A stretch of DNA of 48,965 nt from contig PCUY01000082.1 of assembly GCA_002787815.1 (NCBI GenBank), forward strand, positions 1 to 48,965, given 5' to 3'. The position numbers and the translations under genes are program-made. Below are positions 35,596-43,800 of the stretch, piece after piece. The notes under the pieces are model-generated. The model was not told the origin of the DNA, did not search any database, and was given only the letters and a program-made list of their open reading frames with translations. This DNA comes from Bacteroidetes bacterium CG12_big_fil_rev_8_21_14_0_65_60_17 (GTDB lineage Bacteria > Bacteroidota > Rhodothermia > Rhodothermales > UBA10348). Each line of letters opens with the position of its first letter. Position 1 is the first letter of the stretch.

Positions 35596-38102
35596 GGTCT
35601 GGCCAACAACCGCCGCCGCATGCCCAGCACGAATACAACGAGCAACCAGCCATAGACGAGCGCGGCAGCAAGTCCTGTAATCCACGTTCCCGCAAGGTGT
35701 GAGACCGGCTCGAAACGGAGCTCCAACGTGTGTTCGCCGGCAGGTACGGTAATACCACGCAGAAAGTAATTGGTCTGCAGAATGTCTACCGGCACGCCGT
35801 CGAGCAGCGCCATCCACCCTTCCGGGTAGAATATTTCACCGATCACGAACAGGCGCTCCCGGTCCGTCTCCACCTCGAAGGTCATTTCCTGGCCATTGAG
35901 CCAGGACACGAGCCGGGCTGCATGTATCCCCACCGGTCCTGTGACGCGCTCGGCAACGTGTCTGTCTTCGTCGAACAATATCGCCTCGCGCCCCGGATCA
36001 AATACCGGCGAGGTCAGACGCTCCCAGATAGCGGGCGCATTGGACGCCGTGGCCACCGAGTCCACAAACCACCCTCTCGCGCCTTCCCACGGGGCTTCAA
36101 AGACGGACGCGCGTGCCTGATCGTCCTGGAATACGAGTTCCCATCCGGGCAGGCCCCGATCGGCTATCATGTATCGCACGTCCAACAGACGCAGCGTGGA
36201 CGCCTGCACACTGCGTCGGTCGTCGGTAAAGAGCAGATGGTCGAGCACGTCCTGGTACACCCGCAGCTTGGCGCCTGTATAACCGCCGATCGATTCATGG
36301 AAATACGATGGGCGGGCATTCTGGGACGGATCGCGCCCGCCCTCGAGCGAGAATACGCGGAAGGCGCCGCCCCCACCCTCCTCGGCGCGCCGCTCCAGCA
36401 GCCATGAATCGAACGCATGACGGGTAATCCCGTCCTCAACGTTGCGGGCAGGTACCAGTGCATCTTCATTCAGGTAGTTCCTGCCCATGCTGCCCAGATC
36501 GAGCGCCGCAAGGAGGATCAGCGCCGCCGCAAGCATCCACCCGGAAATCACTCTGCGGTACACGAGCCAAAAAAGAAGCGTAGCCACTACCAAGACCACC
36601 AGTGTGCGGAGGGCGTCGCGCGAGAACAGGGATTCGCGCTGCTCGTGGCGGCGTGCCATCTCCTGGTCAATGACCTGCACCACCTGCGGCTCATTGCCAC
36701 GGATGTCCGGGTACTGCGTCTGGACCTGTCGCAGGATCTGGTCCCGCTCACCCGTCTTCTCGAAGGACATGAACGAGGGCCCGAGAATGACCAGAATGGA
36801 TGCCACGGCCACGAGGCCGATGGCCACGCGCGCTGGGCGCCAGGCAGAGAATCGCGCCATGATGGTGCCGTCTGACACGTGGGCGATGCCTATTCCTGCC
36901 AGCACGCTGGCATACAGGGCCAACACGCTCAGCCAGGTCTCAGGTACCCGGAAAGCGGAGAACAGAGGGAAATAATTGAACATGAACCTGTTCAGCGCGG
37001 AGAAATGCTCCCCCAGGGAGAAGAGGAGCATCAGCACAACGGCCACAGCGAGCGGCACAGCGTGACGTACCCTGCGCCGCGCTGAAAAAACGGCGATGAG
37101 CGCCAGAAGCACTGTCAGACCGCCCAGGTAATGGGGACCGGCCGTAAAAATCTTGGGACCCCAGTAGGTCGCGCCCGATCCTCCATACGAACGGGCAATC
37201 AGTAGCGTCAGAAGTTCTCCCACGCCCTGGCTCCAGGACATGGCATAGGACCACGCCATTCCACCGGGCGTTCCACCGGATGCCGCCCCCCTGATGGTGT
37301 GCGGCGTGAACTCGGCATGGGACAGGTAGGGTTGAGCCACCATGGCCAGGCCGAGTACGCCTCCCACGGCCAGATACACATTCATCTTCAGGAACGACCT
37401 CGCCTCGCCCTCGCGCATCCGACGAACGCCCTCGAACAGCCACCACACGCCAGCACCGAACACAACGTAATAGGTGATCTGCACGTGGCCTGCACGCAGG
37501 TTGACAGCGGCCGCCACGGCGAAGAGCAGTGCCGCCACCCACCGCGGATTCTGCATCACATTGTAGAATGCGGCAAGCAACCAGGGTGCCCAGGCGAGCG
37601 CAATGAACTTCGAATTGTGCCCTGCAACGAGTATCACCGGCATGTACGTGGTCAGCCCGTAGGCGACGGCAGCAAAAACCGACGGCAGCGGCTTTCGCGA
37701 GACGAGCCAGACGAGCACATACATTCCCGAGAAAAGCAGAAAGAGGTGTGATGACGGCCAGATCCACGGCCGGACCACGCGCAGTACATCATCCACCTGC
37801 GGAATACTCAGCTCCGGCGAAATCATGTACGCGGGCATGCCCGAAAAGGCGCGACCCGCCCACAGACCAGGATTCCCCGTTTCCGCCTCGTAGTCCATGA
37901 CCGATTTAGCCATTCCAAGCCAGTTCACCGTATCTCCAGCAAGCAATCGTTTGCCGCTGAAGTGCGTCGGTGCCAGGAACGCCACCGCCAGGATCAGCAG
38001 GAATGCCAGACAGAGCGCATGTTGGTGGGAGGGGCTCAACGCAGCCCACCACGTGGGTTCCAGGTGCCCGGGTCTGCGTTTTTTGTCTTTTCGTTTGGCC
38101 AT
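35592..38102 (-). CDS. YfhO-family multi-pass membrane protein
   Basis: 836 residues from ATG 38102, chosen to avoid running into the acyltransferase gene; ATG 38147 would overlap that gene by 38 nt. About 11-13 membrane helices in the first 560 residues are followed by a periplasmic domain and a last helix near 810-830. Conserved YfhO-type features include GDTVNWLGMAKSVMDYE, AGHNSKFIALAWAPW, FRVPETWLSVLAL, SYFHESIGGYTGAKLRVYQD and YPEGWMALLDG. YfhO proteins resemble GT-C glycosyltransferases and are implicated in glycosylating envelope polymers. Overlap with the GT4 gene points to joint work on a surface glycan. Confidence 0.87.
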   Translation of the reverse strand: MAKRKDKKRRPGHLEPTWWAALSPSHQHALCLAFLLILAVAFLAPTHFSGKRLLAGDTVNWLGMAKSVMDYEAETGNPGLWAGRAFSGMPAYMISPELSIPQVDDVLRVVRPWIWPSSHLFLLFSGMYVLVWLVSRKPLPSVFAAVAYGLTTYMPVILVAGHNSKFIALAWAPWLLAAFYNVMQNPRWVAALLFAVAAAVNLRAGHVQITYYVVFGAGVWWLFEGVRRMREGEARSFLKMNVYLAVGGVLGLAMVAQPYLSHAEFTPHTIRGAASGGTPGGMAWSYAMSWSQGVGELLTLLIARSYGGSGATYWGPKIFTAGPHYLGGLTVLLALIAVFSARRRVRHAVPLAVAVVLMLLFSLGEHFSALNRFMFNYFPLFSAFRVPETWLSVLALYASVLAGIGIAHVSDGTIMARFSAWRPARVAIGLVAVASILVILGPSFMSFEKTGERDQILRQVQTQYPDIRGNEPQVVQVIDQEMARRHEQRESLFSRDALRTLVVLVVATLLFWLVYRRVISGWMLAAALILLAALDLGSMGRNYLNEDALVPARNVEDGITRHAFDSWLLERRAEEGGGGAFRVFSLEGGRDPSQNARPSYFHESIGGYTGAKLRVYQDVLDHLLFTDDRRSVQASTLRLLDVRYMIADRGLPGWELVFQDDQARASVFEAPWEGARGWFVDSVATASNAPAIWERLTSPVFDPGREAILFDEDRHVAERVTGPVGIHAARLVSWLNGQEMTFEVETDRERLFVIGEIFYPEGWMALLDGVPVDILQTNYFLRGITVPAGEHTLELRFEPVSHLAGTWITGLAAALVYGWLLVVFVLGMRRRLLARP

Positions 38103-38109
38103 TCTGCGA

Positions 38110-38883
38110 TCAATTTTGTCCCAATCTACGGGGCCCTGCTTCCGCATTCCACCGATCCAACTCCGTCTGCATCTGATCCCGTACCTGCTTCATCAGACTG
38201 TCAACGTGATCGCGCGTCATGCCTGAAACAGGTATGGGATGTCCTGACACGACATGGACCATGCCCCATCGCGCCCGGCGATGTTTCTCGTTGACCAGAT
38301 CCCATGCATTGACAACGGTGATGGGAACAACGGGTACGCCCGCTTCAAGAGCCAGAAGAAAGGCGCCCCTTTTGAAGGAACCAAGACCAGGACCGTACGA
38401 GCGGGCACCTTCCGGAAAAATAGCGACGGAAAGCCCTGACCGTATTTGTTTGCCTGCCCTGCGCAGGCTTTCTGCCGATCTCCGGGGCGTGCTTCGATCC
38501 AGGAAGATGGAGGGCGACGCCCGGATGGCCGCTCCCAGCACGGGAGTGCGTTCCAACTCCGCTTTCGCGACCCACCCGAACGGTCCGGGTATGACACAGC
38601 TTGCGACCGGAATGTCAATGGCCACCTGGTGATTGAGGACAAAGACGCAGGGTTGTCGGGGATCCAGTCTTTCCCGATACGTAACATGCACCCGGATACC
38701 CATACCCAGAAACATGGATCGGCTCCAGAAGAGGGACCACCATCGAAAAACGGATTTGTCACGGGACACCAGCTGGTGCGTGACCGACCCGGCAGCAGCG
38801 AGAATGGTCATTCCTGCCGCCCATCCGGTATCGAGCCAAAAAAGCAGTCGCGAGCCGGAATGATGCCTTTGGGGCTGTGTCAT
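38110..38883 (-). CDS. plsC: 1-acyl-sn-glycerol-3-phosphate acyltransferase (PlsC family)
   Basis: 257 residues. The acyltransferase signatures are clear: FVLNHQVAID (NHX4D catalytic block), FGWVAKAELERTPVLG, IFLDRS and AIFPEGARS (block III, acceptor phosphate binding), VPVVPITVVNAW. An N-terminal hydrophobic stretch (AAGMTILAAAGSV) anchors it to the inner membrane. It acylates lysophosphatidic acid to phosphatidic acid in phospholipid synthesis. It heads the long minus-strand run and is divergent from the outer-membrane barrel gene. Another PlsC-like acyl acceptor is possible. Confidence 0.88.
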   Translation of the reverse strand: MTQPQRHHSGSRLLFWLDTGWAAGMTILAAAGSVTHQLVSRDKSVFRWWSLFWSRSMFLGMGIRVHVTYRERLDPRQPCVFVLNHQVAIDIPVASCVIPGPFGWVAKAELERTPVLGAAIRASPSIFLDRSTPRRSAESLRRAGKQIRSGLSVAIFPEGARSYGPGLGSFKRGAFLLALEAGVPVVPITVVNAWDLVNEKHRRARWGMVHVVSGHPIPVSGMTRDHVDSLMKQVRDQMQTELDRWNAEAGPRRLGQN

Positions 38884-38931
38884 GGATGGGCTTGGGGGGT
38901 TCGAAGTGCCTTTTCCTTTACGAATGCAGCG

Positions 38932-38937
38932 TATACT
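38932..38937 (+). promoter_or_regulatory. Possible -10 element for the outer-membrane barrel gene
   Basis: TATACT followed by TTTG lies about 50 nt before the start codon in the divergent gap, approximating both a sigma-70 -10 box and the Bacteroidota TAnnTTTG element (spacing off by one). No convincing upstream hexamer was found. Confidence 0.3.
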
Positions 38938-38986
38938 TTGTCAGTCACATTCAGGATTCCATTCACGTTCCGGCTCTGGAAAGTCC

Positions 38987-39601
38987 ATGAGATATTTGAT
39001 TCCAACCCTTCTTGGATTGCTTTTGGGCATCACCACAACGGCAAATGCCCAGTGGCGCGCACAGCTCCACCTCGGAGTGGCCGGTTCCAGCTTCCGGGGT
39101 GACATCGAGTCCGACACGTCGCCCATATACCGTCTGTCCGGAGGAGGAGGCCTGCAATACCAGTCTCCCTCCGGTTTCGTGTTTGAACCGGGTGTACTGT
39201 ACATGCAGAAAGGAGCACAGCTTGAGGGAGAATTGGAAGGCATACCCATCAGCGCCACATCCGAGATTACGTACGTTGAATTCCCGCTTCTTGTGGGATA
39301 CCGGTGGCGTAAAATCGGAAAAATCCGTCCCAAGGTCCTGGTTGGCCCCACAACGGCCTTTCGTCTCGAATCGAGCATCAGTTTCAAGGCGCTGGGTGGT
39401 TCCCTCGAACAGGAGGAGGAAGATGAGAGCGTTCAGGAGCGGGACACGTCGCTCATGCTCGTGCTTGCGGGCGAAACCACTGTTGGAGGCGAAACACTCG
39501 TTGGCGGTATCCGGACGTCGACCGGCGTGACCAACATCCGTTCGACGAATCCCGAAATCTACAACGCCACAATAGGGCTCTATTTCGGCATTATTTTTTA
39601 G
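38987..39601 (+). CDS. Outer-membrane beta-barrel protein (PorT/OMP_b-brl-like)
   Basis: 204 residues from ATG 38987 with GGAAAG upstream; longer frames upstream lack a signal peptide at the right place. Residues 1-20 are a signal peptide (LIPTLLGLLLGITTTANAQ). The remainder alternates in amphipathic strands (QWRAQLHLGVAGSSF, GGGLQYQSPSGFVFEPGVLYMQKGAQ, YVEFPLLVGYRW, RPKVLVGPTTAF) as expected for an 8-stranded barrel, ending in LYFGIIF with the C-terminal Phe. An acidic loop (LEQEEEDESVQERD) is external. Function is unknown; many such proteins are structural or assist secretion. Its 3' end overlaps the converging TIM-barrel gene by 11 nt. Confidence 0.82.
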   Translation: MRYLIPTLLGLLLGITTTANAQWRAQLHLGVAGSSFRGDIESDTSPIYRLSGGGGLQYQSPSGFVFEPGVLYMQKGAQLEGELEGIPISATSEITYVEFPLLVGYRWRKIGKIRPKVLVGPTTAFRLESSISFKALGGSLEQEEEDESVQERDTSLMLVLAGETTVGGETLVGGIRTSTGVTNIRSTNPEIYNATIGLYFGIIF

Positions 39602-40358
39602 ATGGGTGTTGAAGAACCAGCGTGCGCCTGGATGCGGCGGCCGCGGCCTTGATGAGTGCTGTGGACACACGAAGACCCACCTTGCCGGACTCGGCCCGGG
39701 ACGTAAACTCGAAAACGATATCGCCGGAGAACCCGTCCGCAACTTTCTCCGTGAGGAACTCCGTCCAGATGGCGCACAGAGATGCTTCATCAGGGAGTGC
39801 TTCAAACTCGCCGACACCCCGAATCATGCCCACCTGTGACATATTCCCGTGAGCAACGGGAGCCGTGAGCGAGGTTGTCACGGCGCGTAACAGGTTTTCC
39901 GACCCGATCCCCAATATCAATTCGTCGGCCTTCTGGTCGCCGGCTGAATCGGCAACCAGAAGGCGAAGACCGGGGACAGTCCCAGTCAATTGCAAGGCTT
40001 CTCCAAATGCCTCGAGCGCAGACGGCCCGGATCCGTCCAGTCCTTCCAGCAGAATGGCGCCTGCCGAAACTTGCGTGCAAAAACGGACTACGTCAGGAAG
40101 TTGCTGGAGATCGTTCATCCAGACGGCGCGCTCCAGCGCACGGGCGGCGAACAGCCCCGGATCCACGACCGCAATGTCGACGTCCCCATCATCCACCCTG
40201 CGCCTTACGGCCGCCACGTTGACGTCCGGAACACGCTGTCGATGCCGACCCAGCGTGCGCAACTCCACGCCGTCCACGCCCCAGAGTCCGGCATAGTGAA
40301 CAATCCTCCCAAGGTCGGATGTCATTGGCGCAGGTTGCCACAAAACGGATAATGTCAT
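39591..40358 (-). CDS. Probable TIM-barrel (sugar-phosphate isomerase/epimerase-like) protein
   Basis: 255 residues from ATG 40358, which overlaps the upstream stop (ATGA). The pattern LGRIVHYAGLWGVDGVELRTLG, VRRRVDDGDVDIAVVDPG and later beta-alpha units suggest an AP-endonuclease-2/xylose-isomerase-type barrel. The usual metal-binding His/Glu residues are not convincingly seen, so activity is uncertain. Last gene of the pilus-like operon and convergent with the barrel gene, sharing 11 nt at the 3' ends. Confidence 0.5.
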   Translation of the reverse strand: MTLSVLWQPAPMTSDLGRIVHYAGLWGVDGVELRTLGRHRQRVPDVNVAAVRRRVDDGDVDIAVVDPGLFAARALERAVWMNDLQQLPDVVRFCTQVSAGAILLEGLDGSGPSALEAFGEALQLTGTVPGLRLLVADSAGDQKADELILGIGSENLLRAVTTSLTAPVAHGNMSQVGMIRGVGEFEALPDEASLCAIWTEFLTEKVADGFSGDIVFEFTSRAESGKVGLRVSTALIKAAAAASRRTLVLQHPSKK

Positions 40359-41485
40359 CGGGAAGCGGGGTTGGAGGCCTGTACAGTAATCCACGCGAGG
40401 ATGTCGTCAAACATGCGGCGCGCTTGACCTGATGGGGTCGCATCCGGCGGCGGCTGCGACTGCGGCTCCACAACGGTCATGTGATCCATCCGATCCCAAC
40501 AACCGGACACTGGACCCACGTGCAGCACTCCGGTAATTGCCTTGCGTGACCAGGGAATATTGCGGACGAGCCAGTCAGGACCCTGGCAGGCTTCTTCCGT
40601 ACCGGAGTATGCTGCAAAATAGATACTCCGTGGAATCGGCGTCCGCTCAAGGCGCAACATCTGAACGCGTCGGGCCGATTCCAGAAATGCGGCAATGGCA
40701 CCGTTTGAAGCTTCAACGTCGCTCTCGAGCACATCCATGCGTACGAGTATAACCAACAGGGAGTCGCGCATGCGCGGTACGGCGCCTGCGTACAGCCCAC
40801 CTGCATGACGCCCCGAAACAATATCCTCGCGAGAAGACACCATGGCGCGCACCGTGGTTGCATAAGAAACGGTTCGTTCGAAAGCGGGTCTTGCCCTTTC
40901 GGCAAGCACGAGACGGATACCACCCTGTCCCGGCTCGAAGACGGCCGGTGCGGCGGCCGTAGTATCGAGGCGGAGTACGCTCCGTGCGCCGGAGAGCAAA
41001 GACCTTCCCGGCATGACGCGCACGTCCACACGACCTGTGGCAGATTCAGGATGAACCACGAAGTCTCTGCCTGGCACGAACTGGACCGTGTCGGGACCCA
41101 GAAGCCAAAGCTCCTGCTCGTCCAGCAGGTGTTTCCGAAGTGGATACGATCGTTCATATCCACCGGCAACAGGAGGTTGGAGGTCAAACCGGGAGAAGTG
41201 ACTCGCTATGTAGTTTGAAACATGGGCTTCTCCCTGCGAAGATGTTTCCCGATTCTGCAAATCGTCGGAGGCCAGCGCACGCATGTGAGACATCAATCTC
41301 CGCGACACACCGTCTGCCGCTGATGGCGCCTCACCTGTCATGGGCGCGACCTTCTGCGACGACCCGCAGCCCACTAGGAGCAAAAGCCCCAATCCGAGGA
41401 AAAGATCAGCGGACCGGTTGATGTGTTTCCGGTTGGTGTGTTTCCGGTTGGTGTGTTTCCGGTTGGTGTGTTTCTGGCAGCGCAT
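40355..41485 (-). CDS. Degenerate M28-family peptidase-like lipoprotein
   Basis: 376 residues. After an unusual repeat-bearing n-region (KHTNR x4), residues 25-40 form a lipoprotein signal (LFLGLGLLLLVGC, lipidation at Cys40). The mature part starts like M28 aminopeptidases: HMRALASDDLQNRETSSQGEAH, YIASHFSRFDL. Where active members have the zinc-binding HYDH and a DDNASG motif, this protein reads ILVRMDV (246-252) and DVEASNGA (256-263), so His and the bridging Asp are missing. The later EE dyad survives in SGTEEACQG (294-302). I infer an inactive, possibly scaffold or carbohydrate-binding, envelope lipoprotein. It follows the secretin gene by 22 nt and overlaps the next gene. Confidence 0.7.
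   Translation of the reverse strand: MRCQKHTNRKHTNRKHTNRKHINRSADLFLGLGLLLLVGCGSSQKVAPMTGEAPSAADGVSRRLMSHMRALASDDLQNRETSSQGEAHVSNYIASHFSRFDLQPPVAGGYERSYPLRKHLLDEQELWLLGPDTVQFVPGRDFVVHPESATGRVDVRVMPGRSLLSGARSVLRLDTTAAAPAVFEPGQGGIRLVLAERARPAFERTVSYATTVRAMVSSREDIVSGRHAGGLYAGAVPRMRDSLLVILVRMDVLESDVEASNGAIAAFLESARRVQMLRLERTPIPRSIYFAAYSGTEEACQGPDWLVRNIPWSRKAITGVLHVGPVSGCWDRMDHMTVVEPQSQPPPDATPSGQARRMFDDILAWITVQASNPASR
41417..41476. repeat. 15-bp tandem repeat, four copies
   Basis: Four 15-bp units (41417-41431, 41432-41446, 41447-41461, 41462-41476; two identical, the outer two with one change each) encode KHTNR three times and KHINR once. They lie between the start codon and the signal-peptide core of the M28-like lipoprotein. 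Confidence 0.9.
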
Positions 41486-41507
41486 ACCTCAAAGGTACGG
41501 CCTGGGA

Positions 41508-42869
41508 TCAGTTTCGTGAGCCTTCACCCATCTTTCCCTTGTCCACTTTCTGCTCGACACCTTCATTGAACCGCCGCAGAGCATCCTGTACCGATTGACG
41601 CCGTTCTTCGAGCAGATTGTCTGCATTCATGCGCGCCATGCGGGTACGGATCGGATCGACGAGGCGCACCTGAATGGCAATCACAAGCTCCTTCTGTGTA
41701 ATCTGCTTCTGCGATTTACCGAATACGTACTTGAGGCCGAAGAACCAGCCCGGAAGATCTTTCAGGATGGGCACACCGCTGCGTGATATTGTCTCATCCG
41801 TGCTGTATAGGCCCCCGATAATGGTCTGCTCTCCATCAAGGAGGACGACCTGGGTAGTGGCCTTGCTGCGGTCAATGATGGCCCCGGCTGCCGATGGTCG
41901 GCTACCGGATTTCTCAACTTCTACATCCAGGTGTATGAAGTCCATCACGGGAGATCCAAGCGTATCGGCGAGAGCCTCCTGGATCAACGTCGGTGTGACG
42001 TTTACGATGATACCAGTCTTGAAAAGTTCAGTGACCGTGTTGCCGGAAAAGTCCCGTATCTGAATAGGTACATCCGATCCGATCTGAAGATCTCCTTCCA
42101 CACCGCTCTGGACTGTGACAGACGGGTTGGCAACAGTCTCTCCGATTCCTTCGGCTTCCGCGACACGGAATAGCCTATTCAGGTCGGAAAAGTTGATTTT
42201 GTCCGGTGTCTCCAGGACATCGTCAAAGCTTGAGAAGAGTTCTTTCGTCTTGAGCGAAACGCTGAGGCTGTTTTCTGATCCTTCCCCTCCCGACGCACCT
42301 CCGCCCGTAGCGGCAGCATTGGCTCCGGTGCTACCGAGAATCACACTCCAGTCAATACCAGACTGCTTGGCCTTCGTGTGATTGACCTCGAAAAGAATGG
42401 CGTTTATTTCGATTTGGCGCGTATCGAGTCCGGCCAGTATGGATGCCTGTGCGTTTTCGGTCCGGGGACCCGTCGCTTCCGCCATCAGGGATTCGTTGCC
42501 GCGTATGGGTGCGTCCTCTGGCGCCTCGCTGATCAGGAAGTAACGGTCCGTCTCACGGAACGTCATCCCGTTCTGTTGCAGAACCAACTCAAGGGCATCC
42601 ATGAAGTGCATGCCGGAGATGGACAGGCCGATTGGTTCAGTCCGGCTTTCGGTATCGATGACTTCTTTTCCCGTCGCCCGCTTGAAAATGGGATTCAGGA
42701 ACTCAATGAACGTATCAAATGGCGTGGACGGCAGGAAGGAGACCAGATGTTCGGGCGGGATGTACGTGCGGATCTGACGCTGTGCAACGTCCTGTGCCTC
42801 TGCGGACCTGAAGGATGTCATCGACATCGTGGTGAGCAGAATCAGAATGTAGGCGGCGATTTTTCTCAT
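41508..42869 (-). CDS. Secretin (PilQ/GspD-like outer-membrane pore)
   Basis: 453 residues with a signal peptide (about 1-25, ending in AEAQ). A short N-terminal STN/N0-like domain (GLSISGMHFMDALELVLQQNGMTF) and an N1-type region lead to the secretin domain: RQIEINAILFEVNHTKAKQSGIDW, ETVANPSVTVQSG, VNVTPTLIQ, VVLLDGEQTIIGGLYS and the signature VPILKDLPGWFFGLKYVFG. Secretins form 12-15-mer outer-membrane channels for type IV pili or type II secretion. It is short, with only one or two N domains. Upstream genes of PilMN, PilOP and PilT type make a pilus-like machine most likely. Confidence 0.9.
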   Translation of the reverse strand: MRKIAAYILILLTTMSMTSFRSAEAQDVAQRQIRTYIPPEHLVSFLPSTPFDTFIEFLNPIFKRATGKEVIDTESRTEPIGLSISGMHFMDALELVLQQNGMTFRETDRYFLISEAPEDAPIRGNESLMAEATGPRTENAQASILAGLDTRQIEINAILFEVNHTKAKQSGIDWSVILGSTGANAAATGGGASGGEGSENSLSVSLKTKELFSSFDDVLETPDKINFSDLNRLFRVAEAEGIGETVANPSVTVQSGVEGDLQIGSDVPIQIRDFSGNTVTELFKTGIIVNVTPTLIQEALADTLGSPVMDFIHLDVEVEKSGSRPSAAGAIIDRSKATTQVVLLDGEQTIIGGLYSTDETISRSGVPILKDLPGWFFGLKYVFGKSQKQITQKELVIAIQVRLVDPIRTRMARMNADNLLEERRQSVQDALRRFNEGVEQKVDKGKMGEGSRN

Positions 42870-42876
42870 GAGGGGC

Positions 42877-43791
42877 TCACTGTTTCCGTGATGGTGCCAG
42901 TCTGACAGGTCCGATGGCCTGACGGTAGCTGGCGCCCGTATCCAACATCAATTCAATTTCGTCGGTAATGCCGCCCCTGTTGAGGCGGACCACTACCCGT
43001 CCTTCCCTTGGATCGACAGAAATCAGCGTTCCTAAATAGACCTTGTCTCCAGGCTCGAGCCCGACGTATGAATCATTCCAGAAGAAAACGGCCTGTCCAC
43101 CGGCGATCATGGCCAGTTCAGCCCGCTCTACATCGACCAGGTCGTCGGTATTGGGGGGCAGTTCGGACAATACCAGCGGCTCAAATGGATTGTCGGCAAG
43201 AGACGGCGACGGAAACCAGCTGGCCGGGATTTCGGGCAGCGACTCCCGTTCGTCGGCGCTCATGCCGGTCATCCCGCCGTAGAACGCCGTGAGCTCAAAG
43301 TTGAACTCTATCATGGCATCTGCCGATGCCTGTAGTTCCAGGTCCGTGACACGGTAGAGAACCGGGGAGTTTTCAATGGACCAGATCAATGAGTACAGGT
43401 CAGGCCAATCAGCCCTGCCCTTGATATCAAAATCGAATCGGTTGAATTTTCTACTCTCGCGGTGGGCCTTGAACGTAATATCGAATGGATCGAAGCCGGA
43501 AGACGTATGCTCATTCAGGAATCGGATGACGTCTTCCGATGACAAGCGCCCGGGAACTGATTTGTAGCGAGCCTGCCACCGGGTCATGGCTTCCCCCGCC
43601 AACGATTCCGACGCGGACACATCACCGAGTAGGGAATTCATCTCGGCGGCTTTCAGACGTGCGACTTCTTCCGCCTTTTCCAAACGGGACATTTCCGCCG
43701 GCTGCTTGAGCAGCGTAAGGTAGGCACCGCCGCCGGTCGCAAGGAGCCAGCAGAAGCCAAGAATCAAGATATTTTGGACGAGATTGGACAT
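42877..43791 (-). CDS. PilO-PilP-like fused inner-membrane/periplasmic assembly protein
   Basis: 304 residues. One N-terminal membrane helix (about 5-26, LVQNILILGFCWLLATGGGAYL), a coiled coil (SRLEKAEEVARLKAAEMNSLL) and a ferredoxin-like PilO-type domain (about 85-170, FDITFKAHRESRKFNRFDFDIKG, WPDLYSLIWSIENSPVLYRV) are followed by a Pro-rich linker and a small beta domain (GLEPGDKVYLGTLISVDPREG, VVVRLNRGGITDEIELML) like PilP or the GspC HR domain. This resembles PilO and PilP joined in one chain, linking the inner-membrane platform to the secretin encoded just downstream. Sequence similarity is weak; order and topology carry the call. Confidence 0.65.
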   Translation of the reverse strand: MSNLVQNILILGFCWLLATGGGAYLTLLKQPAEMSRLEKAEEVARLKAAEMNSLLGDVSASESLAGEAMTRWQARYKSVPGRLSSEDVIRFLNEHTSSGFDPFDITFKAHRESRKFNRFDFDIKGRADWPDLYSLIWSIENSPVLYRVTDLELQASADAMIEFNFELTAFYGGMTGMSADERESLPEIPASWFPSPSLADNPFEPLVLSELPPNTDDLVDVERAELAMIAGGQAVFFWNDSYVGLEPGDKVYLGTLISVDPREGRVVVRLNRGGITDEIELMLDTGASYRQAIGPVRLAPSRKQ

Positions 43792-43800
43792 GTATCCTTA

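Noticed and set aside
34270-35655. 461-codon plus-strand open frame opposite the glycosyltransferase
   Set aside because: Antisense to a clear GT4 gene, no domain, composition of a shadow frame.
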